Part shown: positions 9,090 to 17,779 of the stretch, one piece after another | Numbering within the stretch: the first letter of the stretch is position 1 | How the letters are laid out: each line of letters begins with the position of its first letter | Source of the DNA: JACJWR01 sp964547485 | GTDB lineage: Bacteria > Actinomycetota > Actinomycetes > S36-B12 > UBA10799 | Direction of reading: 5' to 3' | DNA: 64,000 bases | Assembly: GCA_964547485.1 (NCBI GenBank) | Contig: CAZJNU010000005.1 | Span: 18,076-82,075 of the forward strand | The notes under the pieces: model-generated | Told to the model about the DNA's origin: nothing | The model's input: only the letters and a program-made list of their open reading frames with translations | Database searches by the model: none | Position numbers and translations under genes: made by a program

Positions 9090-9767
9090 ATGACTACCTG
9101 GGGATTCATCGGAAGCGGAAACATTGGCAGCACCGTCGCGCAACTGGCGGTGAATGCCGGCCACGACGTCGTGATGAGCAACAGCAGGGGGCCAGATTCA
9201 CTGGCTGACGTGGTGGCGGCCCTGGGCCCGCGATCGCGCGCGGCCAATGTCGACGAAGCGGCCAGTTCGGGTGACGTGGTGGTCGTGACCATCCCGTTGA
9301 AGCACTACCGCGAAATCCCGGTTGCGTCGTTGGACGGGCGCATCGTCGTCGACACCATGAACTACTACCCAGGCCGCGATGGGGACTTCGCCCAATTGAA
9401 CGACGGATCGACGACCTCCTCGGAACTGCTCCAGGCGCTGATTCCAGACTCCAGGGTGGTAAAGGCGTTCAACAACATCTTCTTCCAGCACCTCGCGGTG
9501 CTACCTCGTCCAGCCGGTTCTGCTGACCGAAGCGCCCTGCCCATCGCCGGCGATGACTCAGGCGCCAAGAGCATTGTTGCCGGTCTCCTCGACGAACTCG
9601 GCTACGACGTCGTCGATCTTGGGGCTCTAGCCGAAGGTTGGCGCAGCCAGCCCGGAATGCCCGCTTACGGCACCCCGTACGCCGTGGACCCCAGCAACTG
9701 GCCGGCGGGAGCCAAACCGGCCGGGGTCGCAGAGATTGCGGAACTGGCGGCGACAGCGAAACGGTAG
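9090..9767 (+). CDS. NADPH-dependent F420 reductase-like protein
   Basis: A 225-residue Rossmann protein of the F420-dependent NADP reductase family (Pfam F420_oxidored). The start TTWGFIGSGNIGSTVAQLA contains the GxGxxG NADP-binding loop, MSNSRGP follows the second strand (a Ser/Arg pair that favours the NADP phosphate), and VDTMNYYPGRDGD and VKAFNNI are typical of the group. Members move hydride between F420 and NADP or are relatives with other substrates. No glycine-rich C-terminal variation is seen. The gene lies alone 81 bases after the tRNA. Confidence 0.88.
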   Translation: MTTWGFIGSGNIGSTVAQLAVNAGHDVVMSNSRGPDSLADVVAALGPRSRAANVDEAASSGDVVVVTIPLKHYREIPVASLDGRIVVDTMNYYPGRDGDFAQLNDGSTTSSELLQALIPDSRVVKAFNNIFFQHLAVLPRPAGSADRSALPIAGDDSGAKSIVAGLLDELGYDVVDLGALAEGWRSQPGMPAYGTPYAVDPSNWPAGAKPAGVAEIAELAATAKR

Positions 9768-9835
9768 GGTGCCCGAACTGGGGGACGGCCGAGGCCGCAT
9801 CATGGATATCTTCCCCCAGTGTCGGAGGCGACCAG

Positions 9836-10663
9836 ATGGCGAGCAGCACCCCCACCATGAACCACAACGGACCCGACGGGCTTGTGCCAGACGCCGATAC
9901 AGCAGCGCGGCCCTCCCTGTGGGACCAGTTGCAGGAGTGGGGCGTGACGTTCGAGTTCGCGTCCACCCACCTGTCCAAAGACCTCGTGGATCGATGGCCA
10001 GCCGGTGACGGCCACCCAGTCCTCGTGCTACCAGGCTTCCTGGCTGGCCAGGCTTCGACGGGTCACCTGCGCAACTTGCTGAACCGCCTGGGCTACGACG
10101 CCCACGATTGGAGCCTCGGGCGCAACTATGGCTTCCGCGAAGGCATGGACGAGAAGATGCAGGCCCTGGTCAGCGAGCTGCGGGAACGGCACGGCCGATC
10201 GGTGACCCTCATCGGCTGGAGTCTCGGTGGGATCTACGCCCGCGAAATTGCCCGCGCCGTGCCCGATCATGTCCGCCAGGTCATCACCATGGGCACGCCT
10301 TTCCGTGGCAATCACCGCGCCACCCGAGCGTTCCGGCTCTACCAACTGCTCAACCGCAACCCGATGAACGAGGACGTCTTCAGCGAATCAGCCCGCATCA
10401 GCCGAGCGGCACCGCTGCCGGTGCCGACGACCTGCATCTACAGCCGTAGCGACGGCATCGTCGCGTGGGAGTGCTGCACCAGCCTGCCGGCGCCGCAGAC
10501 CCAGAACATCGAGGTCGACAGCACCCACCTGGGCTTCGGCTTCAACCTCGAGACCATGTACATCGTGGCCACCATGCTCGCCCAGCCCGAAGGTCAGTGG
10601 CGCCCCTACCTTCGCCCAGGGACACTCCCGTCGGCGACGGCGCCGATTCGGCAGTCCAGCTGA
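9836..10663 (+). CDS. Lipase-like alpha/beta hydrolase
   Basis: A 275-residue hydrolase of the class 2 lipase/PGAP1-like type. HPVLVLPGFLAGQ is the oxyanion strand, GWSLGG carries the nucleophile Ser129, MGTPFRGNH is typical of lipase relatives, and STHLGFGFN supplies the catalytic His; the acid is probably the Asp in SRSDGIVAWE. There is no signal peptide, so it acts in the cytosol. I choose ATG 9836 because GGAGG at 9824-9828 lies seven bases upstream; a longer in-frame extension back to 9638 overlaps the preceding gene and is not supported. Confidence 0.87.
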   Translation: MASSTPTMNHNGPDGLVPDADTAARPSLWDQLQEWGVTFEFASTHLSKDLVDRWPAGDGHPVLVLPGFLAGQASTGHLRNLLNRLGYDAHDWSLGRNYGFREGMDEKMQALVSELRERHGRSVTLIGWSLGGIYAREIARAVPDHVRQVITMGTPFRGNHRATRAFRLYQLLNRNPMNEDVFSESARISRAAPLPVPTTCIYSRSDGIVAWECCTSLPAPQTQNIEVDSTHLGFGFNLETMYIVATMLAQPEGQWRPYLRPGTLPSATAPIRQSS

Positions 10664-10693
10664 TCACTGCCGCCACCGACTGAGTCTCGCCGA

Positions 10694-11701
10694 CTATTCC
10701 TGGTCGGCGGCGTCCATCTGGGCGTCGGTCAACTGGGAGGGTTCGGGCTGTTGGAAAACCCCGTCGTTGTAGTAGTCCGTAGGGATCACCAAGTCCAGCT
10801 GTGGCGGAGAGGCGAAGCCGCCCATCATCGAGGGACCGCGGTCGTCGGTGCTGCGGTGACCGTGCATCACACCGCAGGGCGCGAGCGCCACATCGCCGGG
10901 TCCCGCGTCGACCCAGCCGATATCGCCGATGAACAACTGGCCCTCACCGGACCACAGCACCAGGAACTCATCCGACACCGGGTGCGTGTGCATTGTGTCC
11001 TCTACTCCCGTGCCGCAGTAGGCGTAGTTGAAGCCGACGAGCCGGGTACCGGCCGCTGGCCACAGGACCAGGCGCATCGGCAACCCGATGCCGGTGAACG
11101 CCGCACCCTCCAGCACGTTGAACAGTGCTCCGCCACTGGCGACCTCGGCCGGCGACAGATTCTGTGCCCGGAACTCGGGCTGGTCGTCGCGGAATTCCAT
11201 CTCGTCGAGCTCGCCGACCTCCAGCGGTTGCGCGTTGATCTTCGCCTTATTGACGGCGTCCCCCGCCATCACGCCCCACGCTGAGTCGTACAGCCCGGCG
11301 TCGGCATAGAGGTCGAACTGCGGCGGGCAGATCTGATTGACCAGGTAGGCAGCGCCTTGGGAGCTGTTGCGGATCGCATGCGGTACCCCTGCGGGGAAAT
11401 AGGCCAAGTCGCCCGGCCGGAGAGTCACCCAGCTGTCCCGCAGGCGCACCTCCACCTCTCCGTGTCGACAGAGGACGGCTTCCTCAGCCAAGTCATAGGT
11501 GTAGTCATCGCTGTCCTGTCCCGCCTCAACGATGGTCAGGTGCACTGCCTCTGTTTGGTAGCCCGTCCCCGGCCAGGCCAGCAGGAGGGTCGACAGCCCG
11601 TGGACGGTGATCCTCGGTCCGTCGAAGATGTTGCCGAGAGCTCCACCAGCGCGGATCTGCTGAGCAGTGCGGTAGCGGGCTCGATACTCATCGGCGGTCA
11701 T
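10694..11701 (-). CDS. Two-cupin domain protein
   Basis: A 335-residue protein with two cupin barrels. The first has a cupin-2 like pattern around YDLAEEAVLCRHGEVEVRL and LAYFPAGVPHAIRN; the second has YCGTGVEDTMHTHPVSDEFL with the metal-binding His-x-His and CGVMHGHRS. The architecture recalls bicupins that act as dioxygenases or isomerases on small acids, but no exact family can be named. ATG 11701 follows GAGGGGACAG, and TAGGCT further upstream may be its -10. The next upstream gene on this strand ends about 100 bases away. Confidence 0.85.
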   Translation of the reverse strand: MTADEYRARYRTAQQIRAGGALGNIFDGPRITVHGLSTLLLAWPGTGYQTEAVHLTIVEAGQDSDDYTYDLAEEAVLCRHGEVEVRLRDSWVTLRPGDLAYFPAGVPHAIRNSSQGAAYLVNQICPPQFDLYADAGLYDSAWGVMAGDAVNKAKINAQPLEVGELDEMEFRDDQPEFRAQNLSPAEVASGGALFNVLEGAAFTGIGLPMRLVLWPAAGTRLVGFNYAYCGTGVEDTMHTHPVSDEFLVLWSGEGQLFIGDIGWVDAGPGDVALAPCGVMHGHRSTDDRGPSMMGGFASPPQLDLVIPTDYYNDGVFQQPEPSQLTDAQMDAADQE

Positions 11702-11802
11702 CTCTGTCCCCTCGCGGCCGGATAGCGACAGCCTAGCGCTCACGACCACCCCAGCCCTGTCGGTTCCTGACCAGCGCGCACCCGAGTTGCGTCCAACCCC
11801 AG

Positions 11803-12270
11803 CTAGCCCATCAACTCCGCGGCGACCGCGGCACCCAACTCCCAGCAACGCTCCAGGTCAGCTGTGGTTGGGGTTCCCCGCACCTCAACCGGGGCCGCCG
11901 TGCGCCGCCAACCCATGCCGGTCGCGATGGCTTCGACTGCGCGGATCGCGCCGGCGAGGTCCTGGTTGCCGTGCACGAACAGTCCGTAGCCCCTGCCTTT
12001 CGTGGCTTCGCGGCATGGGTAGTAGACCTGATCGAAGAAGTGCTTGAGCGCACCGGACATGTATCCGATCGTGGCCGGGGTACCCACCAGGAATGCATCC
12101 GCCGCCAGCACATCCACTGCGTTCGCAGCGAGCGCCGGGCGCAGCTCCACGTTGATGCCCTCAATCCCCTCCGCCGCGGTGCCTCGGAGCACTGCGTCCA
12201 GCATCGCCTCACAGGCTGGCGACACCGTGTGGTGCACCACGAGGAGCGTGGGGTTCGGACGGCTGCTCAC
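11803..12270 (-). CDS. Flavodoxin-like / NADPH-dependent FMN reductase family protein
   Basis: A 155-residue flavodoxin fold. TLLVVHHTVSPACEAMLDAV is the phosphate loop strand-helix, LVGTPATIGYMSGALKHFFD is the FMN isoalloxazine-contact loop seen in NADPH-dependent FMN reductases, and FVHGNQD the last loop. It starts at GTG 12270, with TAACCT (complement of 12277-12282) six bases ahead, so probably leaderless. Substrate unknown; related proteins reduce quinones or act as electron carriers. Confidence 0.84.
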   Translation of the reverse strand: MSSRPNPTLLVVHHTVSPACEAMLDAVLRGTAAEGIEGINVELRPALAANAVDVLAADAFLVGTPATIGYMSGALKHFFDQVYYPCREATKGRGYGLFVHGNQDLAGAIRAVEAIATGMGWRRTAAPVEVRGTPTTADLERCWELGAAVAAELMG

Positions 12271-12299
12271 CCGGAAAGGTTACCGCGGACCCCTATTTA

Positions 12300-12311
12300 C
12301 GCAATGTTGCG
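12300..12311. promoter_or_regulatory. Short inverted repeat at the presumed -35 of the flavoprotein gene
   Basis: CGCAA and TTGCG face each other across a two-base centre (CGCAATGTTGCG). It lies 18 bases beyond the TAACCT -10 of the divergent flavodoxin-like gene, where a repressor would block polymerase. This is inference from position only; the arms are short. Confidence 0.3.
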
Positions 12312-12505
12312 CATACCGTGTGGAACCGGACATCTCAACCGGAGCAAAGCCACAGAGCAAAGCCACACTGCCTTCCAGCGGAGGTCGGTGCTATTGACCC
12401 CCGGCAAGTCAGCTGAAGTCGACGTGGCCTGCGTGGGGGCTCCGGTTGAACGGCCTCGGCAGTCACATCGTCAGTCGTTGGCGGGCGGGGGTATTTACTT
12501 ATGTC

Positions 12506-13372
12506 ATGAGTATGCGTCCAGGACCGCGGGCGGCCGCGTGGGCGATCGCCCTGCCGCTGACCCTAGCTGCAGTTGCAGGCTGCGCGACATCGACCTCCGA
12601 AGGGCAATCGGCAACTGCAGTTTCGTCGTCGCCGACCACCGCCGATTGCGCGCCGCAGTCCAATTGCGCCACCAACGCGGACGGACTACCTGTTGGCTTC
12701 GTCCGGTTGAGCGACGTTGCGCCGACCATCCTGCAGGAGATGCGCTATCCGACGGACCACAACTTCGTGGGGTCTCCGATCGAGGGATACCAGGCTTCGG
12801 ACTGTTGGGTGACCGCACAGACAGCAGCGGCCTTGAAGAAGGCTCAGGAGCAGGCGAATGCCAAGGGCTACACGTTGAAGATGTACGACTGCTACCGACC
12901 GCAGCGCGCGGTCAGCGAATTCATGCGTTGGGCCGCCGACCCGAACGCCACTTCGATGAAGGACGAGTTCTACCCTCGCGTGGAAAAGAACGACCTCATC
13001 CCAGGCGACTACATCGCAGAGAAGTCCGGGCACTCACGGGGATCCACAGTTGACCTCACGCTGGTGCCGCTGCCGGGCTCCACGAGCGCGGCGTGGACGC
13101 CCGCCGACGGGTTGGTCGACTGCGCCCTACCCGCCGCGGAGAGATTCCCGGACACCTCCATCGACATGGGTACCGGCTTCGACTGTTTCGACGTGGAGTC
13201 GCACACGGCGAACCCGAACCTGACCCCCGCGCAGCGCGCGAACCGGGATGCCCTCGTCGGCATCATGACAGCTCAAGGGTTCAAGAATCTGCGCACGGAG
13301 TGGTGGCATTACACCCTCAAGGATGAACCCTTTCCGGACACCTACTTCGACGTCCCCATCACCGCGCGATGA
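12506..13372 (+). CDS. Exported D-Ala-D-Ala dipeptidase (VanX/M15D family) lipoprotein
   Basis: A 288-residue zinc dipeptidase. The N-terminus is a lipoprotein signal with lipobox AVAGC (Cys26) and a Ser/Thr linker. The VanX signature is intact: SGHSRGSTVD at residues 174-183 gives zinc ligands His176 and Asp183, and EWWH at 265-268 gives the catalytic Glu265 and third ligand His268; YDCYRPQRAV is the conserved Arg region. The family cleaves D-Ala-D-Ala. Because this copy is outside the membrane it cannot deplete the cytosolic precursor pool as in vancomycin resistance; wall turnover or scavenging of released dipeptide is more likely. No vanH/vanA genes are nearby. ATG 12512 is an alternative start. 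Confidence 0.88.
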   Translation: MSMRPGPRAAAWAIALPLTLAAVAGCATSTSEGQSATAVSSSPTTADCAPQSNCATNADGLPVGFVRLSDVAPTILQEMRYPTDHNFVGSPIEGYQASDCWVTAQTAAALKKAQEQANAKGYTLKMYDCYRPQRAVSEFMRWAADPNATSMKDEFYPRVEKNDLIPGDYIAEKSGHSRGSTVDLTLVPLPGSTSAAWTPADGLVDCALPAAERFPDTSIDMGTGFDCFDVESHTANPNLTPAQRANRDALVGIMTAQGFKNLRTEWWHYTLKDEPFPDTYFDVPITAR

Positions 13373-13431
13373 GCCTTGCTGATGGGCGGCCATGCGCTCA
13401 GGTCGCCGCCCAACGGCGATGTCGTCGCGAC

Positions 13432-13950
13432 CTATGCGTTCAGTAGGCCAGCCAAGGTCACGCCCCAGACTTGCGCGCGCTCGACCTCGCCGGGCTCCAA
13501 CGGACCCTTCACGTCCGCCACCCGGAAGTGCTCGTCGGGCGCTAGCCGTGTCCCACCGAGTTTCGCTAGCCGCTTGTCAATGCTCGTTGAGGCGTGGTCC
13601 ATCGCCACCACGACCTTGGGATGCGACCCGCGAGTGTCGTAAGCAGCGGTCCGCAGCCCTGCGGGAAGTTCAGCGTTGCCAAGCCACTCGCGCACCCCGA
13701 TCCCCTGGCTGACCACCGGACCGTCCGCCTTCTCGGCGGCGTCCTGTCGAGTGCTTGGTCTGGGAATGCTCCAAGCATGATTCGGTGAACCAACCACGAG
13801 GAGGTCCACGTCGGGGCTGATGACGGTCGGCGCGACACCCACCTCCACCGCCTCTGCCGGAACCCCGGCCGCAGTCAATCCGGCAGCGATCGCGCGTGCC
13901 ACCTGCTGGTTGTTGCCGAACATTGACTCGTAGATCACGATGGCTTGCAC
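13432..13950 (-). CDS. Flavodoxin domain protein
   Basis: A 172-residue protein beginning MQAIVIYESMFGNNQQVARA, the FMN phosphate-binding loop of flavodoxins (T/S-x-F-G-N-x). LVVGSPNHAWSIPRPSTRQ corresponds to the second FMN loop and AYDTRGSHP to the third. Likely a cytosolic electron carrier or a flavodoxin-family quinone reductase. GTG 13950 is chosen because TAGAAT (complement of 13958-13963) lies seven bases upstream, a leaderless promoter; the longer frame to 14043 runs into the next gene. The gene upstream on this strand is the hydrolase starting at 15002. Confidence 0.87.
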   Translation of the reverse strand: MQAIVIYESMFGNNQQVARAIAAGLTAAGVPAEAVEVGVAPTVISPDVDLLVVGSPNHAWSIPRPSTRQDAAEKADGPVVSQGIGVREWLGNAELPAGLRTAAYDTRGSHPKVVVAMDHASTSIDKRLAKLGGTRLAPDEHFRVADVKGPLEPGEVERAQVWGVTLAGLLNA

Positions 13951-13979
13951 GGCCCTAATTCTAGCCCTCGCTCGACGTG

Positions 13980-15002
13980 TCAGGCGGTCCCGCCAGCAGG
14001 AACAGTCTGGACCAAGAATCGCGCGGCCTGTTCGGCGTACCAAGGCATCAGCCTGCCCCGTTGGTGGAATCCAACATGACCGCCGCGCGCGGTGATGGCC
14101 CGGCTTACATAGCCGTTGCGTTCGAGAGACTCCCAGTCGACGGCAAGGTAGGGGTCGGCGGGGATCATCGGGTCGTCGAGGGCGTGGATGATCAGCGTCG
14201 GAACGTTGATCCGGGGTAGGAATGGCCCCGCGGAGTTGACCGTGTAGTACTCATGGGCGTCGCGCCAGCCATGTCGTGGGGCCGTCAACGCGTCATCGAA
14301 GTCGGGCAGGCTGCGCGCCTGCTCGACCGCCGATCGCTCCGCCTGCGTAAGTCGCGACGTGCCGTCCGGCGCGGGGGTACGCACATCGCGACGCAGCCCG
14401 CGCAGCACGGCTTGCTCGTACACTCCAAACGCGGAACTGCTCAGATGCTGAGCGCCGATGACCAGGTCAAGCGGCGCCGAGACTGCGACCCCCGCGACAA
14501 TCGGCAGCCCTTCGTGCGGCTCGCCGAGGAGTTTGATGGTCATCGCACCACCGAGTGAGAACCCCATCACGGCCAGCGCCGGGCCCGACCCGGCCGCAGC
14601 AGCCTCACGCCTGGTCGCCAGATTCCTCAGGACCGCTCGCAGGTCATCGGTCTTGCCCGCGTGGTAGGTCAACCTGGAGGTTCGCTTCGAAGCGCCGGCG
14701 CTGCGCAGGTCGACCCGTGCCACGTTGAATCCGGCGCGGAGCAGGGCCACGGCGGCGGCGCGGATATAGACCGACTCGGCAGATCCGCCGAGGCCGTGCA
14801 CCAGCAGCACAAGTCCCCGGTCCTGTTCGCCGTGGAGGGTCACGGTCAGCCGGTCGCCCGTGTCGTCTTCGGTGGGCACGAGGATTGTTCGGCCGCGCGC
14901 GATCGCGTCGGGATTGTGGCGACGTGGAAGGACTCGGTTGCGAACTGATTGCAGATGACCCGAACCCAGACCCAGCGGCACGCGGAAGTCCTCGTTGACC
15001 AC
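13980..15002 (-). CDS. YheT-like alpha/beta hydrolase
   Basis: A hydrolase of about 340 residues with the YheT/EMB8 pattern: LGLGSGHLQSVRNRVLPRR close to the N-terminus, LLVHGLGGSAESVYIR as oxyanion strand, VARVDLRSAGASKRT, nucleophile elbow GFSLGG, IIHALDDPMIPADPY for the acid and ARGGHVGFHQRG for the His. Such proteins are cytosolic esterases of uncertain role. The start is uncertain: GTG 15002 puts the conserved GHLQ segment near residue 15, the normal place, but GTG 15026 and an open frame to 15176 also exist. Confidence 0.86.
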   Translation of the reverse strand: MVNEDFRVPLGLGSGHLQSVRNRVLPRRHNPDAIARGRTILVPTEDDTGDRLTVTLHGEQDRGLVLLVHGLGGSAESVYIRAAAVALLRAGFNVARVDLRSAGASKRTSRLTYHAGKTDDLRAVLRNLATRREAAAAGSGPALAVMGFSLGGAMTIKLLGEPHEGLPIVAGVAVSAPLDLVIGAQHLSSSAFGVYEQAVLRGLRRDVRTPAPDGTSRLTQAERSAVEQARSLPDFDDALTAPRHGWRDAHEYYTVNSAGPFLPRINVPTLIIHALDDPMIPADPYLAVDWESLERNGYVSRAITARGGHVGFHQRGRLMPWYAEQAARFLVQTVPAGGTA

Positions 15003-15123
15003 GTCATGCGCTCGCCCGGGACCCACGCGCCTAGATTGCCAGAACCTCGGCGTCCTCGGGGAGCCATCTCGGGCTACAGGCATGTGGAGCGCGCCCGATT
15101 CACTAGGGAGCCCCCCACGGGAG

Positions 15124-15537
15124 CTAGTTGCGGTGGCTGAACCACCAATACCCGGTCGCCGCCAGACCGGAGGCAATCAACGCCCCAACGCAAATCACAA
15201 TCCAGAGCGGCACTTGCCGGACCTGGCCGACGACCCGGGCACTCACATCCTTGCCGCGCTGGAAAATCCGCTCGGCCCAGACGAATTCGCTGGCCAACAC
15301 CGCGAGCGCGGCCACCACGAACGGCAACGTGAACGGACCGGGCAGGATCACCAGAACTGCGCCGATGGCCAGCAGCGTGACGCCGATGACCAGCACAATG
15401 GTCTTCCGTGCTGGCGCCGGCACGGCTCGCCACCGCCGCAGCAAGCGCTGCTTGCGGGAGTCCGCGCCGGAATCCAGGTCACCGGCATCCGTGTCCTCGG
15501 CGGGCACGCCAGCGCTGTCGTCTGCGTCGGGATTCAT
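15124..15537 (-). CDS. PGPGW-type small transmembrane protein
   Basis: A 137-residue protein with an acidic N-terminal tail, the segment IVLVIGVTLLAIGAVLVILP, then the PGPFTLP motif and a second hydrophobic hairpin, a cytosolic basic loop (RGKDVSARVVGQVRQ) and a last membrane segment. This matches the PGPGW family of putative membrane proteins, common in actinobacteria and without known function. ATG 15537 chosen; GTG 15546 is possible. The 225 bases between here and the next gene hold nothing I can recognise. Confidence 0.8.
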   Translation of the reverse strand: MNPDADDSAGVPAEDTDAGDLDSGADSRKQRLLRRWRAVPAPARKTIVLVIGVTLLAIGAVLVILPGPFTLPFVVAALAVLASEFVWAERIFQRGKDVSARVVGQVRQVPLWIVICVGALIASGLAATGYWWFSHRN

Positions 15538-15763
15538 CCGCGGCACCCGGCCCCACCGCCGGCCTCAACCGGGACGAGCCGATCCAATGGGAGGCATTTC
15601 TGATCACGTCGGCGTGTCTGGCTGGTGACCCCAAAATCGACCCGCAACGAAGTCATTGTCCCCTCACTGATGTTGACCGCAGGCTATCAGCGGTGGTCTT
15701 CCCCTCGACTGCGGATATCAGGATGCGGCTCTTCGAAAGACCACTGCCAGCCCGGCGCCACCG

Positions 15764-16780
15764 CTAGTCGCCAGCTGGGGATTGCATCGTCACCACGACC
15801 TTGCCGGCCTTAGCGCGGCCCTGCTCGACGTAGGCCATGGCCTCGACTGCCTTGTCGAACGCAAAAGTGCTGTCGATGACCGGCCGAAGCACGCCCGCGT
15901 CGTACAGGGCGCCGAGTTCGCGAAGCTGTGAGCCGCTGGCCTGCATGAAGAGGAACTCGTAGCGCACGTTGAGGGCCTTCGCCTGTTTGCGGACCTTGCG
16001 GCTGAGCTGGTTCATGACCAGGCCCATGATCGCCGGTGCGCCAAGTTGCTGGGCGAACCCGGCGTCGGGAGGGCCGGCAACACCGATGACGAGGCCACCG
16101 GGCCTGAGCACCGTGAGGGACTTCTCCAGGTTCAGGCCCCCGAGGGAGTCGACAACAAGGTCGTAACCGGACAGCAACTCGGAGAAGTCCGCTGTGGTGT
16201 AGTCGACGACGACGTCGGCCCCGAGGTCCCGGACCAGGTCCATCGAGGTCGCATTTGTCGTTGTCGCCACGGTGGCGCCGAGGTGCCTTGCCAGTTGGAT
16301 GACCGTCGAGCCGAGGCCGCCTGCTCCGGCGTGGACAAGCACCTGTTGACCGGGCAGCAGGTGTGCCCGCTCCACGAGGATCTGCCAGGCGGCCAGCGCG
16401 ACCAGCGGGACGGCGGCGGCCTCCTCTAGTGTGAGCGACTTGGGCTTGAGGGCGACGTCGTCCTGGTCGATCGCGATCAGTTCGGTGAACGTTCCGGCCC
16501 GGAGGTCGCGGGGACGGGCGAAGACCTCGTCGCCAACCCTGAAATCACGGACGTCGGTGCCGACCTCGGTGATGACGCCCGCCAGGTCGTGGCCGAGCAC
16601 GAACGGGAGCTTGCGCTTGATGAGGCGCTTGAACTCGCCGTCGCGGGTCATCCTGTCCAGCGGGTTGATACTCGCGGCGCTCACTCGGACCAGCACGTCG
16701 CCGCTTCCGACGGTGGGCTCGGGCAGATCGACGGCGCGCAGGCCGTCCTCGCCGTACTTCGCAACAACGAATGCCTTCAT
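15764..16780 (-). CDS. NADP-dependent zinc-type quinone/alcohol oxidoreductase
   Basis: A 338-residue MDR-superfamily enzyme. GroES-like N-domain with INPLDRMTRDGE and LPFVLGHDLAGVITEVG; nucleotide-binding Rossmann motif HAGAGGLGSTVIQLA; VVDSLGGLNLEK follows. The structural-zinc cysteines are absent, as in quinone oxidoreductase-like members, so it probably reduces quinones or enones with NADPH. ATG 16780 has AAGGAGGA six bases upstream. It is the last gene of the TetR - hydrolase - oxidoreductase operon, so it is probably induced by a small organic ligand. Confidence 0.92.
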   Translation of the reverse strand: MKAFVVAKYGEDGLRAVDLPEPTVGSGDVLVRVSAASINPLDRMTRDGEFKRLIKRKLPFVLGHDLAGVITEVGTDVRDFRVGDEVFARPRDLRAGTFTELIAIDQDDVALKPKSLTLEEAAAVPLVALAAWQILVERAHLLPGQQVLVHAGAGGLGSTVIQLARHLGATVATTTNATSMDLVRDLGADVVVDYTTADFSELLSGYDLVVDSLGGLNLEKSLTVLRPGGLVIGVAGPPDAGFAQQLGAPAIMGLVMNQLSRKVRKQAKALNVRYEFLFMQASGSQLRELGALYDAGVLRPVIDSTFAFDKAVEAMAYVEQGRAKAGKVVVTMQSPAGD

Positions 16781-16800
16781 GAGATGTCCTCCTTGATATG

Positions 16801-16854
16801 GGTGGCTACGCGGCTATGGCTGGCTACGCGGTTTTGGGTGGCTACGCGGCAGCA
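16801..16854. repeat. Three tandem 18-bp units spanning a stop codon
   Basis: Units at 16801-16818, 16819-16836 and 16837-16854 share GGTGGCTACGCGG (one base differs in the middle unit). The third unit contains the end of the hydrolase gene. Because the period is a multiple of three, each unit places a TAG in the hydrolase frame (16844, 16826, 16808). Confidence 0.9.
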
Positions 16855-17687
16855 AGGAAGTCCAGCGCTTCCGGGACGAAAGATGTGTGGTGCTGAAAGA
16901 TGCCACCGTGGCCTGCGTCGGGGTAGATCGTGAGTTGGGCATTGGGCAGCCGTCGCGCGAGGTCGGTCGAGTTCTCGCTGGGCACCATCCGGTCGTGGTC
17001 GCCGTTGGCGACGAACACTGCTTGCGGAATGCGCGAGAGATCCGTCGGCTGTTGGACGCCCCAGCCGTGGATAGCCTTGAGATGGGCCCGGAACGCGGCG
17101 ACGGAGATCGCCTTGTCTCGGTTCTCCTGCCGCTCCTTCAACCTGTCCAGGAAGGCTCGCGCCGCTAGCCGGCTGTTCGCGGAATCGGTGAAGAACAAGT
17201 AGTACTTCGCGTCTCGGAAAGTGGCGGCGCCCTTGACCATGTCCAGGAGGGTGAGCCGCGTGACTCTGTCGATGCCTGTGCCTCCCGCGGGGCCGGTGCC
17301 GGCAAGAATGACCTTGCGGACAAGCGCGGGGTGCTCTGCTGCAATGACCTGCGCCACGAAGCCACCCATCGAGAAACCGAGCAGATCGACCTTGTCCAAC
17401 CCGAGCGCCCGGATGAATGCGACGGTGTCATTCGCCATTTCAGCGATTGAACTCGGTGTCCTACCCGCCGAAGCGCCGACGCCTCGGTTGTCGAAGGTGA
17501 TCACCCGTCGCTGCGAGGCGATCCCGTCGACGACTCTCGGATCCCAGTTGTCCAGAACCGCCGCGAGGTGGTTGAGGAAGATCACCGGGGTACCGCTCCG
17601 AGGGCCCAGATCTCGGTAGGCGAAGGCCGTGCCGCCGACATCAATTGTCTTGGTCGGGGCTCCCTGATGCGACGCAGTGGTGGTCAT
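16842..17687 (-). CDS. Alpha/beta fold hydrolase
   Basis: A 281-residue hydrolase related to haloperoxidase-like/3-oxoadipate-lactonase-like enzymes. VIFLNHLAAVLDNWDP is the oxyanion region, ITFDNRGVGASAG the conserved loop, GFSMGG holds nucleophile Ser106, NGDHDRMVP the acid and DAGHGGIFQH the His. ATG 17687 follows GAGGAG by seven bases. The palindromic operator at 17713-17728 sits just upstream, and a TetR gene precedes it on the same strand. It ends in the 18-bp tandem repeat, which gives it three successive in-frame TAG codons. Confidence 0.92.
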   Translation of the reverse strand: MTTTASHQGAPTKTIDVGGTAFAYRDLGPRSGTPVIFLNHLAAVLDNWDPRVVDGIASQRRVITFDNRGVGASAGRTPSSIAEMANDTVAFIRALGLDKVDLLGFSMGGFVAQVIAAEHPALVRKVILAGTGPAGGTGIDRVTRLTLLDMVKGAATFRDAKYYLFFTDSANSRLAARAFLDRLKERQENRDKAISVAAFRAHLKAIHGWGVQQPTDLSRIPQAVFVANGDHDRMVPSENSTDLARRLPNAQLTIYPDAGHGGIFQHHTSFVPEALDFLAAA

Positions 17688-17712
17688 TGCTTTGCTCCTC
17701 ATTGATAGGATT

Positions 17713-17728
17713 ATGATCGTACGATAAT
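17713..17728. promoter_or_regulatory. Palindromic operator candidate for the TetR regulator
   Basis: AT-g-ATCGTACGAT-a-AT, a 16-bp palindrome with a perfect 10-bp core, centred between 17720 and 17721. It lies 26 bases upstream of the hydrolase start and 52 bases after the end of the tetR gene, an ideal place for repression of the downstream pair. The link to the neighbouring TetR protein is inference. Confidence 0.6.
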
Positions 17729-17779
17729 CAAGACAGATGATGTGCGCAACCCACATTGGCCCAAGGGACGCCCGTTCTA

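Noticed and set aside
9638..9835. N-terminal extension of the lipase-like gene
   Set aside because: It overlaps the preceding gene and ATG 9836 has a proper GGAGG.
12506..13372. Vancomycin resistance cluster
   Set aside because: Only the vanX-like gene is present and its product is exported; vanH, vanA and vanRS are absent here.
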